Shown here: positions 1 to 7,166 of the stretch, piece after piece
How positions within the stretch are numbered: position 1 is the first letter of the stretch
Layout: the number at the start of each line of letters is the position of its first letter
Assembly (NCBI RefSeq): GCF_900343145.1
Contig: NZ_LT996886.1
Coordinates: 1,736,001 to 1,800,000 of the forward strand
DNA length: 64,000 bases
Source: Tessaracoccus timonensis
GTDB lineage: Bacteria; Actinomycetota; Actinomycetes; Propionibacteriales; Propionibacteriaceae
Direction of reading: 5' to 3'
Translations under genes and position numbers: made by a program
Notes under the pieces: model-generated
What the model was told of the DNA's origin: nothing
The model's database searches: none
The model's input: only the letters and a program-made list of their open reading frames with translations

Positions 1-686
1 AAAGTGGCGTAGCCGCTGAGACCGGACACGAGCACGAGCCAACTAATCGCCAATACTAAGACTTCCGTTACCTGGATTTGCAGCCCTTCGGTCAATAGTG
101 CAGTCCCACTGAAGGCGATTGCGGCGACGCTCACCTGGACGGTGAGACTGGTCGTCAAGGGAACCTGCGGTTTCCAATAGCGCTCAAGCAAGGATGCCGA
201 GGAGAGTCCCAGCAAGCTTATGAACACTAGACCTATGCTTCCCACTCCTGCAGCGCTGATGCCTCCCAAGCTCAGAGCGACCCCACCCAGTGCCATGAAC
301 AAACCGGTCCACTGAAGGATGCTAACTGAGTCACGGAAGATGATGCGCCCCGCCGCGGCAACGATCAGCGGTTGCAGTGCGCACACCAGCGCAGATAAGC
401 CTGCATCGAGACCTAATTCAGCGGCTAGGAAGACGCCACCCAGGAAAAGCACGTGAGACAGGATTGCCAAGACGGCTTGTTGGAACAGATCTCGCCGGCT
501 CAATCTGCATAAGGATTGACGCAGCAGCGGGATCATCAAACAGACGATGAGTAGAACAGCAGCGGTCACCATGTATCGCCAGGCCAATACGGCCCACGTT
601 CCAGCCCCTGTCTTGTCCGCCAGCGTCGCCCCGACGAAACCTGAACTCCACGCCACCACAAATGCTGCACTCACGATCCATCGCAT
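1..686 (-). CDS. EamA/DMT-family exporter, 3' part outside window
   Basis: The reading frame opens at an ATG on the minus strand and stays open to the left edge (228 codons), so the C-terminal part is missing. The visible protein has alternating hydrophobic segments typical of drug/metabolite transporters: an N-terminal segment with the sequence AAFVVAWSSGFVGA, then AVLAWRYMVTAAVLL, and later ALVCALQPLIVAA, the conserved middle of the first EamA repeat. The family exports small metabolites or amino acids across the membrane; the substrate here is unknown. Several TTA and ATA codons make it look more AT-rich than the rest of the window. It is divergent from a TetR-type gene, which suggests that the regulator controls it. 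Confidence 0.82.
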   Translation of the reverse strand, partial: MRWIVSAAFVVAWSSGFVGATLADKTGAGTWAVLAWRYMVTAAVLLIVCLMIPLLRQSLCRLSRRDLFQQAVLAILSHVLFLGGVFLAAELGLDAGLSALVCALQPLIVAAAGRIIFRDSVSILQWTGLFMALGGVALSLGGISAAGVGSIGLVFISLLGLSSASLLERYWKPQVPLTTSLTVQVSVAAIAFSGTALLTEGLQIQVTEVLVLAISWLVLVSGLSGYAT

Positions 687-696
687 GCAAGTAGGT

Positions 697-717
697 AAAC
701 ATACTGGTCGGTATACT
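697..717. promoter_or_regulatory. Candidate TetR operator and -10 box between divergent genes
   Basis: The 62-bp gap between the exporter and the regulator holds an imperfect dyad, ATACTGGTCGGTAT, at 701–714 (10 of 14 positions symmetric). It overlaps a TATACT at 712–717 that could be the -10 box of the regulator. TetR proteins often bind such dyads over both divergent promoters. No good -35 box was seen. Confidence 0.4.
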
Positions 718-748
718 GTCAGTGCACCATCGATCAGTGAGGCGAGTT

Positions 749-1312
749 ATGAACGATGCGCTCGAGGTTTTCGAGCCTGTGAGTACGACCCCGATTGGGC
801 ATAGGATTCTGCATGCTGCAACCGAACTCTTCCGGGAGCGCGGTATTATGACCACCAGCGTCGACAGCATTGTCGAGCGTGCAGGTACTACGAAGAGAAC
901 CTTCTATCAGCGTTTTGGGTCCAAGGATCTGCTGGTGGCATGTTATCTGCGACAGCGTGCGCATGTCTGGCAGGTTGAGCTGCTGGAAGCGCTGGGAGAT
1001 GTGCCCCCAGCCATAGGCTTGAGCATCATCTATCAGCATGCGGCCCAGTGGTCCTCCCGCAATCCTCGAGGGTGCGCTTTCGTCAACGCGTGGGCCGAGA
1101 TCGGAGCTAGCGATCATGAAGCCGCTGATGTCGTCCGAGCGGAGAAAGCTTGGATGCTGGCCCTTTTCACGCACATCGCGGGTGGCGACTCAAGCAGAGG
1201 GACTCTGCTGCATGTCCTATATGAAGGTGCGCAGGTCACGGCGTCAGTTCAAGGTGAGCGTGCGGTGTTCAATCGGACTTGTGCGGCCTCGCAGGCGCTG
1301 CTAGCTCAGTGA
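749..1312 (+). CDS. TetR/AcrR-family transcriptional regulator
   Basis: This 187-residue protein has an N-terminal helix-turn-helix domain: GHRILHAATELFRERG, then TTSVDSIVERAGTTKRTFY and QRFGSKDLL, the classic TetR recognition helix followed by the F.SK.L motif. The C-terminal two thirds is a ligand-binding helical domain with CAFVNAWAEIG. The frame could start at 722, but the ATG at 749 has a GAGGCGAG Shine-Dalgarno-like sequence just upstream and gives the usual family length. It is divergent from the exporter at 1–686 and probably represses it until a ligand binds. The ligand cannot be told from sequence. Confidence 0.85.
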   Translation: MNDALEVFEPVSTTPIGHRILHAATELFRERGIMTTSVDSIVERAGTTKRTFYQRFGSKDLLVACYLRQRAHVWQVELLEALGDVPPAIGLSIIYQHAAQWSSRNPRGCAFVNAWAEIGASDHEAADVVRAEKAWMLALFTHIAGGDSSRGTLLHVLYEGAQVTASVQGERAVFNRTCAASQALLAQ

Positions 1313-1384
1313 CGGGCAGTTGCGCGCGTGTCCAGACCAAGACGCGTGCCCTGTTTCAATAGCGCTCCTGACTGGTGCGTACCG

Positions 1385-2038
1385 CTAGATGGCCGGGCGT
1401 CGTAATTCGTCGCCGGACTGCAGTGTGGGGAGCTTGCGATCTACCAGCCACATCGCGGCGGCGAAGACGAAGAAGAAGACGAGGATCGCCACGATGTAGA
1501 GGCTCACCCCGGCGCCGAGGGTGTCGACGTCGAGGATGGTGTACGGGTACCAGTGCACGATGGCGCCTCGGACGAGCGTCACCACCAGCCACACGATGGG
1601 GATGATGGTGGCCCAGCCGATGCGGCGCCAGGTGGTCTGCCGGGGCCCGAACACCAGCCACACGATGGGTGTGAGGATGGGCGTCAGAATATGCACGAAG
1701 AAGTTGTTGACGCCAGGAAGCCCCGCGTGCCCGCCGGTATCGAGCAGCAGGTTGAACACGATGCCAGTGATCACGATGCAGACGGTGGCCGTGATGCGGA
1801 TGACGTGCCAGCTTCGCGCCCAGTCGCGGCGGAACACCAGGTCAAGTGCGGATACGGCGACCAGCAGGTTCGACATGAAGGTGAAGAACCTGAGCTGCGT
1901 GAATGGTGTCACCACAAGGCCGAAGATGAACCCGCCGAAGCCGGGGGAGCCCTCCCAGCCGATGACCCACGATGTGATGATTCCGGTCAGTGCGCACAGG
2001 GCGAGCACCGCGTAAGCCGCGCGGGGTAGAACATGCAT
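1385..2038 (-). CDS. Pr6Pr-family integral membrane protein
   Basis: This 217-residue protein has about six membrane segments and almost no soluble domain. The stretch LRFFTFMSNLLVAVSALDLV matches the FT..SNLLVA signature of the Pr6Pr family, and GGHAGLPGVNNFFVHILTPIL is also typical. The function of the family is not established. A TAGGAT -10 box ends 7 nt before the ATG, so the mRNA is probably leaderless. A 74-bp hairpin lies just upstream, between this gene and the small membrane protein gene. Confidence 0.8.
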   Translation of the reverse strand: MHVLPRAAYAVLALCALTGIITSWVIGWEGSPGFGGFIFGLVVTPFTQLRFFTFMSNLLVAVSALDLVFRRDWARSWHVIRITATVCIVITGIVFNLLLDTGGHAGLPGVNNFFVHILTPILTPIVWLVFGPRQTTWRRIGWATIIPIVWLVVTLVRGAIVHWYPYTILDVDTLGAGVSLYIVAILVFFFVFAAAMWLVDRKLPTLQSGDELRRPAI

Positions 2039-2045
2039 GGCGGAG

Positions 2046-2051
2046 ATCCTA
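2046..2051 (-). promoter_or_regulatory. -10 box of the Pr6Pr gene
   Basis: TAGGAT on the minus strand, 7 nt before the ATG at 2038; fits a leaderless mRNA. Confidence 0.5.
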
Positions 2052-2083
2052 GGGGATCAGCCGCGCAGTGAGATTGCGTCGTT

Positions 2084-2157
2084 GACCGTTTTCCTCCACG
2101 CCTGCAAAAAATCGCCTCAGCGAGGGGGTCGTAAGCTTCTCGTGGAGGATAACGGTC
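2084..2157. repeat. Hairpin repeat A, copy 1 (74 bp)
   Basis: A near-palindrome: the arms GACCGTTTTCCTCCACG and CGTGGAGGATAACGGTC pair over 17 bp with one mismatch around a 40-nt centre. Copy 2 at 3261–3334 is the same length, lies in inverted orientation and matches at about 66 of 74 positions. The two copies flank the SatD gene and the small membrane protein gene. Confidence 0.88.
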
Positions 2158-2188
2158 GACTTTCGCAGGTGCCCGTGCCGCCGTCGGC

Positions 2189-2569
2189 CTACAGCCTCAC
2201 AAGCGCGTAGGCGATGCCTGCGAACGCGCAGGCCCACAGCATGCTGGCGAACGTGCCGATGATGAACACCTCGCCGAGCCGAGGGTCGTCGCCGTTGCGC
2301 AGCTCGGGGTAGCGCCCCAAACCCTTGACGGCAAGGATGAATGCGAGGCCGGCTGGGAACCCCGCGACGATGCACGCGTAGGTGGCGGCGCGCTCCAGCA
2401 TGCCGATCCATCGGCCGCCCGGCAGCCCGTGCCAGCTCTCGAGGATCGTCGGATCAGGGTTCGGCTGCGGCGGATTGATGTGGCGCAGCAGCGCCCGGAT
2501 CACCGGGTTTGCGAACACCGCCAGGAGGCCACAGCCAGCGATGATCAGCGCCTGCAGGAGTACATGCAT
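2189..2569 (-). CDS. Small membrane protein of unknown function
   Basis: This 126-residue protein has three predicted membrane helices: about residues 4–28, 58–83 and 98–124. Between the first two lies a polar loop with the proline-rich PPQPNPDP. I do not recognise a family. The start ATG has a strong GGAGGG Shine-Dalgarno sequence. It is divergent from the SatD-type gene with only 36 bp between the start codons, and both genes lie between the two inverted copies of hairpin A. The arrangement suggests that the two proteins act together. Confidence 0.7.
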   Translation of the reverse strand: MHVLLQALIIAGCGLLAVFANPVIRALLRHINPPQPNPDPTILESWHGLPGGRWIGMLERAATYACIVAGFPAGLAFILAVKGLGRYPELRNGDDPRLGEVFIIGTFASMLWACAFAGIAYALVRL

Positions 2570-2593
2570 GGCTTCCCTCCAGTGTGGTTAAGC

Positions 2594-2599
2594 TATTAT
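2594..2599 (+). promoter_or_regulatory. -10 box of the SatD-type gene
   Basis: TATTAT ends 6 nt before the ATG at 2606, in a strikingly AT-rich patch shared with the divergent promoter. No Shine-Dalgarno sequence precedes the ATG, so the mRNA is probably leaderless. Confidence 0.55.
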
Positions 2600-2605
2600 C
2601 TTTAT

Positions 2606-3262
2606 ATGGAAGAAATGCAGGTTTTTTCTACATGTGCAGCGGTGGTGGCGGACATCGTCAGCTCTCGCGCATCGGATCGCGGGCAATCCCACGCGTACGT
2701 GCTCGATGCCATCGCCCAAACCAACGCCAACATAGCCCAACTCGACCCGCTGCGTGTCACGGTGGGCGACGAAATCCAGGGCGTCTACGCAACACTCGGC
2801 GAGGCCTTCGCCGCCACGCTGACTCTCCGTAACCTGTTGGCCGGGCACGTCGACCTCCGCTTCGGCATCGGCGTGGGCGAGGTGCGGATCATCGACGCCG
2901 AACGCGGCATCCAGGACGGTTCCGCCTGGGTGCTCGCGCGGGAAGCGATCGAGGCAGTGGAGCAGCAGTCGCGTGAGCCTGGCCGACGTGGCCTCCGCAC
3001 CGCCGTCCGCGACGGCACACCCACCGCGAATCCGCTTGTGGAGCCGGCGGCGCAACTCATCGACGCGCACCTCGCGGCTCTTGGCGCGGGGGCGCGGGCA
3101 TCGTTCTCTGCGCTGTACGAGGGGCTGGACAACCAGCAAGCCGCGGAGCGCCTGGGGATTACCGCATCAGCGAACTCCCAGCGGGTGAACAACAACCAGC
3201 TCCGACCGCTGCTCGCGATGGCGCAGGCGCTCACCGCGATGGGGGGTACCGACGAAAAGTGA
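2606..3262 (+). CDS. SatD-family protein with C-terminal helix-turn-helix
   Basis: This 218-residue protein begins with AAVVADIVSSRASDRG, followed by LRVTVGDEIQGVYATLGEAF and LRFGIGVGEV. This is the DIV.SR…GDE.QG pattern of the SatD family, known from a streptococcal acid-tolerance locus of unclear mechanism. The pattern resembles the metal-binding and GD motifs of class III cyclase and GGDEF palms, which is my inference. Residues from about 150 to 200 (FSALYEGLDNQQAAERLGIT) look like a sigma-region-4 or LuxR-type helix-turn-helix. The start at 2606 is set by the TATTAT box 6 nt upstream; an ATG at 2615 is the alternative. The stop codon overlaps hairpin A copy 2. Its divergent partner is the small membrane protein. 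Confidence 0.75.
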   Translation: MEEMQVFSTCAAVVADIVSSRASDRGQSHAYVLDAIAQTNANIAQLDPLRVTVGDEIQGVYATLGEAFAATLTLRNLLAGHVDLRFGIGVGEVRIIDAERGIQDGSAWVLAREAIEAVEQQSREPGRRGLRTAVRDGTPTANPLVEPAAQLIDAHLAALGAGARASFSALYEGLDNQQAAERLGITASANSQRVNNNQLRPLLAMAQALTAMGGTDEK

Positions 3263-3334
3263 CCGTTATCCTCCACAAGAAGCCGACGACCCCCTGTTTT
3301 CGGCGATTTTTTGCAGGCGTGGAGGAAAACGGTC
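3261..3334. repeat. Hairpin repeat A, copy 2 (74 bp)
   Basis: Inverted copy of the repeat at 2084–2157. It begins inside the TGA stop of the SatD gene and ends 15 bp before the typA stop codon, so it sits between two convergent genes. The 17-bp arms are conserved; differences cluster in the centre. It could act as a two-way terminator, but there is no T-run. Confidence 0.88.
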
Positions 3335-3349
3335 AAACAGGCGCGGTGC

Positions 3350-5212
3350 TCAGCCCTTCTTTTCGCGGTTGCGGATCTTGGAGCGCTCGTGGGCGCTCAG
3401 ATGCACCTTGCGAATTCGCACGATCTCAGGCGTCACCTCGAGGCACTCGTCAGCCGCGCAGAACTCGAGCGACTGCTCCAGTGACAGCTGCTTCGGCGGG
3501 ACGAGACGCTCAAGCTCTTCGCCGGTGGAGGAGCGCACGTTGGTGAGCTTCTTCTCCTTGGTGGGGTTCACGTCCATGTCGTCGGGGCGCGGGTTTTCGC
3601 CCACCACCATGCCTTCGTACACCTCGGCGCCGGGGCCGACGAACATCGTTCCCCGCTCCTGCAGGTTGAACAGCGCGTAAGAGGTGACGACGCCGGTGCG
3701 GTCGGCGACGAGCGAGCTGGTCGGACGCGTGCGGAAGTTGCCGTGCCAGGGCTCGTAGCCCTCGGCGACGTGGTTCATGATCCCGGTGCCGCGCGTTTCT
3801 GTGAGGAACTCGGTGCGGAACCCGATCAGCCCGCGCGCCGGCACGATGAATTCCAGCCGCACCCAGCCGGTGCCGTGGTTGACCATCGTCTCCATGCGCC
3901 CACGCCTGAGCCCCATCAGCTGCGTGACGGTGCCCAGGAACTCCTCGGGCACGTCGACGGTGAGCCGCTCGGTGGGTTCGTGCAGTTTGCCGTCGATCAT
4001 TTTGGTGACCACCTGCGGTTTCCCGACAGTGAGCTCGAACGATTCGCGGCGCATCATTTCGACGAGGATCGCCAGCTGCAGTTCGCCTCGTCCCTGCACC
4101 TCCCACGTGTCGGGACGATCGGTGTTGCTTACCCGAATCGAGACATTGCCGATGAGTTCCTGGTCCAGGCGTGCCTTCACGAGCCGTGCCGTGAGATTCT
4201 TCCCCGACTTGCCCGCCAGCGGCGAGGTGTTGATGCCGATCGTCATGGAAATCGACGGCTCATCGACGTGGATGAGCGGCAGCGGCTTCGGGTTCTCGGA
4301 ATCAGAGATGGTTTCGCCGATCATGATCTCGGGGATACCTGCGATGGCGACGATATCGCCCGGCCCTGCCTTCTCCGCGGGCTTGCGCTCGAGGGCATCG
4401 GTCATGAGCAGTTCCGTGAGCTTGACGGTCTCGACGCTGCCGTCGCGCTTGCACCACGCCACCTGCTGCCCGCGACGCAGCTCGCCACCCACCACGCGCA
4501 ACAGCGCTAGGCGCCCCAGGTAGGGCGACGCGTCGAGGTTCGTGACGTGCGCCTGCAGTGTCGCACCCTCTTCGTACATAGGGGCGGGGATGTGCTCAAA
4601 CAACGTTGTGAACAGGGGTTCGAGCGTCGTGGAGTCGGGCATACTGCCGTCTGCGGGCTGGGTGAGCGACGCCCTCCCGGCCTTCGCGGATGCGTAGACG
4701 ATGGGGAAGTCGAGGCCGTCGGCGGCGTCGTCGTCGAGCAGGTCCATGAACAGGTCATAGGTCTCGTCGACGACGGCGCTGATGCGCGCATCCGAGCGGT
4801 CTACCTTGTTGACCACCACGATGATGGGCAGCTGCTTGGCGAGCGCCTTGCGCAGCACGAACCGGGTTTGGGGGAGCGGGCCTTCGGACGCGTCGACGAG
4901 GAGGATCACGCCGTCGACCATCTCCAGACCGCGCTCCACCTCGCCGCCGAAGTCGGCGTGGCCAGGGGTGTCGATGATGTTGATGACGGCGTCGGTGCCG
5001 TCGGGGCGACGGTGTTTGATCGCCGTGTTCTTCGCGAGGATCGTGATGCCCTTCTCGCGCTCGAGATCCATCGAGTCCATCACGCGGGCGTCGACGTCGG
5101 CACCTTCGCGGAACGCGCCGGACTGCCACAGCATCGAGTCGACCAGTGTGGTCTTCCCGTGGTCGACGTGGGCGATGATGGCGACGTTTCGCAGATCTTC
5201 ACGGGTGGGCAT
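3350..5212 (-). CDS. typA: Translational GTPase TypA/BipA
   Basis: This 620-residue ribosome-binding GTPase matches the usual family length. The G domain shows AHVDHGKTTLVDSML (P-loop), DLEREKGITI (switch I), DTPGHADFG (G3) and VVNKVDRSDAR (G4). It is followed by the beta-barrel, the EF-G-like domains III and V, and the BipA-specific C-terminal domain (RGLIGFRTEFLTETRGTGIMN). The family helps 50S subunit assembly and stress adaptation. The ATG has GAGGAG 5 nt upstream. A TACACT at 5241–5246 is a likely -10 box. An IS element is inserted immediately upstream of the expected -35 position, so expression may have changed. The 3' end is convergent with the SatD gene. Confidence 0.97.
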   Translation of the reverse strand: MPTREDLRNVAIIAHVDHGKTTLVDSMLWQSGAFREGADVDARVMDSMDLEREKGITILAKNTAIKHRRPDGTDAVINIIDTPGHADFGGEVERGLEMVDGVILLVDASEGPLPQTRFVLRKALAKQLPIIVVVNKVDRSDARISAVVDETYDLFMDLLDDDAADGLDFPIVYASAKAGRASLTQPADGSMPDSTTLEPLFTTLFEHIPAPMYEEGATLQAHVTNLDASPYLGRLALLRVVGGELRRGQQVAWCKRDGSVETVKLTELLMTDALERKPAEKAGPGDIVAIAGIPEIMIGETISDSENPKPLPLIHVDEPSISMTIGINTSPLAGKSGKNLTARLVKARLDQELIGNVSIRVSNTDRPDTWEVQGRGELQLAILVEMMRRESFELTVGKPQVVTKMIDGKLHEPTERLTVDVPEEFLGTVTQLMGLRRGRMETMVNHGTGWVRLEFIVPARGLIGFRTEFLTETRGTGIMNHVAEGYEPWHGNFRTRPTSSLVADRTGVVTSYALFNLQERGTMFVGPGAEVYEGMVVGENPRPDDMDVNPTKEKKLTNVRSSTGEELERLVPPKQLSLEQSLEFCAADECLEVTPEIVRIRKVHLSAHERSKIRNREKKG

Positions 5213-5240
5213 GGGCGCTCCTCACATTTGGGCCGTGCCG

Positions 5241-5246
5241 AGTGTA
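5241..5246 (-). promoter_or_regulatory. Candidate -10 box of typA
   Basis: TACACT on the minus strand, about 28 nt before the start codon. The matching -35 would fall at about 5264–5269, directly against the IS boundary at 5270/5271. Confidence 0.4.
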
Positions 5247-5270
5247 CGCGCGCCGAGGCTCCTCCGCCTA

Positions 5271-6209
5271 GGGCGTGTCTGAGAATAGATGCACGAGTCA
5301 GCTGAGACCCTGGGGACATGTCCCGGTTCCAGATGCTCTCCGACGCCCAATGGGAGTTGATCGCCCCGATGCTCCCGACCCGGACCGGCCGCGCCGGCAG
5401 GCCGTTCGCCGACGCCCGCGCCATGGTGGAGGCGATCATCTACCGGTACCGGTGCGGAATCGCTTGGAGGGATCTGCCCGAGGTCTACGGGCCCTGGCAG
5501 ACCGTGTGGACCTGGCATCGGCGCTTGGCCGAAAAAGGCACCTGGGACACGGTGCTGGCCACGCTGACCGCCGCCGCTGACGCCGAAGGCCTGATCGATT
5601 GGTCGGTCTCGGTGGACTCCACGATCGCCCGCGCCCACCAGCACGCGACGAACATCACCCGCCACACAGGGGGATGGATCGAACTACAAGAATCCGCGTG
5701 AGGAGCCGGCCGATCACGGCATCGGGCGCTCCCGTGGCGGGCTGAGCACGAAGATCCATCAGCTCGTCGATGGGACCGGGCTGCCGCTGGTCAGCCTGAT
5801 CACCCCCGGCCAGGCAGGGGACTCCCCGATGCTGCTTCCTCTTCTGGAGCAGCTGCGCGTGACCCGGCCAGTAGGGCGGCCCCGGACCCGCCCCGAGGCC
5901 GTGCTGGGCGATAAGGCGTACTCCTCCCGGGCGATCCGCACCCACCTACGTGCCCGTGGGATCAAAGCGGTCATCCCCGAACCGGCCGACCAGCAGGGCC
6001 ACCGCAGACGGCGCGGTGCCCGCGGCGGGCGCCCCGTCAGCCTCGACGCGGACGCCTACAAGGGCCGCAACGTCATCGAGCGTCAGTACGCTCACCTGAA
6101 GCAGTGGCGGGGTCTGGCGACCCGGTATGACAAGTACGCGATCATCTACAGGGCCGCTGTGGTCCTGAATGCTGTGCTCGCATGGTCAAAACGATTGTCA
6201 GACATGCCC
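5271..6209 (+). mobile_element. IS5-family insertion sequence (IS427-like group), 939 bp
   Basis: Terminal inverted repeats are GGGCGTGTCTGAGAAT at the left (5271–5286) and its counterpart at 6194–6209, with 2 mismatches in 16. Both ends are flanked by TA (5269–5270 and 6210–6211), a 2-bp target duplication typical of this group. Inside are two overlapping transposase frames. The element is compact, with a 47-bp leader before orfA. The insertion lies between the monooxygenase gene and typA, against the typA promoter. Confidence 0.92.
5318..5701 (+). CDS. IS5-family transposase, N-terminal frame (orfA)
   Basis: This 127-residue product covers the DUF4096-type DNA-binding region (SDAQWELIAPMLPTRTGRAGRPF, with YRYRCGIAWRDLPEVYGPW) and the first catalytic aspartate in SVDSTIARAHQHAT. 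The frame ends in a TGA at 5699–5701. The rest of the transposase continues in another frame (orfB). A G5A run at 5669–5674, where the two frames overlap, is the likely switch point. A fused protein would be about 295 residues, the normal size. Confidence 0.88.
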   Translation: MSRFQMLSDAQWELIAPMLPTRTGRAGRPFADARAMVEAIIYRYRCGIAWRDLPEVYGPWQTVWTWHRRLAEKGTWDTVLATLTAAADAEGLIDWSVSVDSTIARAHQHATNITRHTGGWIELQESA

Positions 6210-6212
6210 TAG
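5673..6212 (+). CDS. IS5-family transposase, C-terminal frame (orfB)
   Basis: This frame lies +1 relative to orfA and has no convincing start of its own; 5673 is the first codon after the presumed slip. It carries SNYKNPREEPADHGIGRSRGG, the second catalytic aspartate in LGDKAYSSRAI and the catalytic glutamate in GRNVIERQYAHLKQWRGL. The rest of the DDE domain looks intact. The TAG stop at 6210–6212 is formed partly by the duplicated TA target, so it lies outside the IS proper. The element may be active through programmed frameshifting, or dead through an indel. Confidence 0.82.
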   Translation, partial: DGSNYKNPREEPADHGIGRSRGGLSTKIHQLVDGTGLPLVSLITPGQAGDSPMLLPLLEQLRVTRPVGRPRTRPEAVLGDKAYSSRAIRTHLRARGIKAVIPEPADQQGHRRRRGARGGRPVSLDADAYKGRNVIERQYAHLKQWRGLATRYDKYAIIYRAAVVLNAVLAWSKRLSDMP

Positions 6213-6319
6213 TCGTGCCCAAGAAGGCGACGTGTGGTGCACCAGGCGGGGAACGCCCACCCCGACGCGTCAGACCGACGATGCGACGGTGAACGGCGCG
6301 CCGCCGGAGATCAACGCGG

Positions 6320-6640
6320 TCAGCTGACCTGCAGTTCGCCCATTTCGTCCCAGCCTTCGCCCTCGACGGTGCGGGAGACGATCTTGGGCGTGGCCGCCAG
6401 ATGCGGACGCATGGCTTCGAGACCGGCCTGGAAATGCGGGGCGTTGACGTGCGCTTCGCCGGCGCCGTCCTTGAACGCCTCGACGAGCACGAACTCGTTT
6501 GGATTTTCCACCGAACGCGACCACTCGAACCAGAGGTTGCCTTCCTCGGCGCGGGTGGCGGCGGTGAACTCGGCGACGGCGTCCATCCACTGGTCGACGG
6601 ACTCGGGCTTCACTTGGTACTTGACGACGATAAAGATCAT
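6320..6640 (-). CDS. Antibiotic biosynthesis monooxygenase (ABM) domain protein
   Basis: This 106-residue single-domain protein begins IFIVVKYQVKPESVDQWMDAV, continues with TRAEEGNLWFEW and FVLVEAFKDG, and has the helix AHVNAPHFQAGLEAMRP. This is the ferredoxin-like ABM fold. Relatives such as YgiN act as quinol monooxygenases or degrade small aromatic compounds; the substrate here is unknown. A TAGGCT box 6 nt before the ATG suggests a leaderless mRNA. The IS element lies downstream, between it and typA. Confidence 0.85.
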   Translation of the reverse strand: MIFIVVKYQVKPESVDQWMDAVAEFTAATRAEEGNLWFEWSRSVENPNEFVLVEAFKDGAGEAHVNAPHFQAGLEAMRPHLAATPKIVSRTVEGEGWDEMGELQVS

Positions 6641-6646
6641 GCCTCG

Positions 6647-6652
6647 AGCCTA
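6647..6652 (-). promoter_or_regulatory. -10 box of the ABM gene
   Basis: TAGGCT on the minus strand, 6 nt before the ATG at 6640. Confidence 0.5.
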
Positions 6653-6693
6653 GACACCCCGGCCAACGCCCTGGAGGCACACGTCGCCTGCAA

Positions 6694-7125
6694 TCACTGC
6701 GCCAGTGTCTGGAACGCCTCCTCCGAGGAATCACGAAGGAACTGGGCACAGCGCGTCTGCTCGTCGGTTTCCCCGATTCGCCCCGCGGCTACGCTCAACG
6801 CCCACAATGCACGCAGGAACCCGCGGTTGGGCGCATGCTCCCACGGCACGTGCCCGCTGCCCTTCCATCCGTTTCGACGCAGCGCGTCCAGCCCGCGGTG
6901 GTAACCGGTGCGCGCGTAGGCGTAGGCGGCGATGGACGACGCGAGCGTGTCGTCACGCAGACACGCCTCCGCCAGCAGCGCCCACACGAGCGACGACTGC
7001 GGGTGGGCGGCCGCGACGTCCAGGAAGCCCTCTTTGCCGGCTTCTCGAATAGCCTCCACGGCGGGATCGACGGGCAGCTCCACCCGCACGTCGGTGGCCA
7101 TCAGGTTCGGATGCGTCTCGGTCAT
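6694..7125 (-). CDS. DUF3151-family protein
   Basis: This 143-residue soluble protein matches the actinobacterial DUF3151 family: AAHPQSSLVWALLAEACL, IAAYAYARTGYHRGLDALRRNGWKG and PNRGFLRALWALSVAAGRIGE. Its function is unknown. The frame also offers an ATG two codons upstream, but the TAGGCT box 6 nt before 7125 favours this start and a leaderless mRNA. It lies downstream of the dhaKLM operon on the same strand, but its own promoter suggests independent expression. Confidence 0.82.
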   Translation of the reverse strand: MTETHPNLMATDVRVELPVDPAVEAIREAGKEGFLDVAAAHPQSSLVWALLAEACLRDDTLASSIAAYAYARTGYHRGLDALRRNGWKGSGHVPWEHAPNRGFLRALWALSVAAGRIGETDEQTRCAQFLRDSSEEAFQTLAQ

Positions 7126-7131
7126 GGGCAT

Positions 7132-7137
7132 AGCCTA
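7132..7137 (-). promoter_or_regulatory. -10 box of the DUF3151 gene
   Basis: TAGGCT on the minus strand, 6 nt before the ATG at 7125; it selects that ATG over the one at 7131. Confidence 0.5.
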
Positions 7138-7166
7138 GTGCCCCAGCGCGGATTGGCCACCGTCCG

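Noticed and set aside
2084-3334. IS-type transposon between the A hairpins
   Set aside because: No transposase is encoded between the repeats; at most a non-autonomous cassette.
5673-6212. orfB as an independent gene starting at the ATG at 5829
   Set aside because: Conserved transposase sequence (NYKNPREEP…) lies upstream of 5829, so the frame belongs to a fused product.
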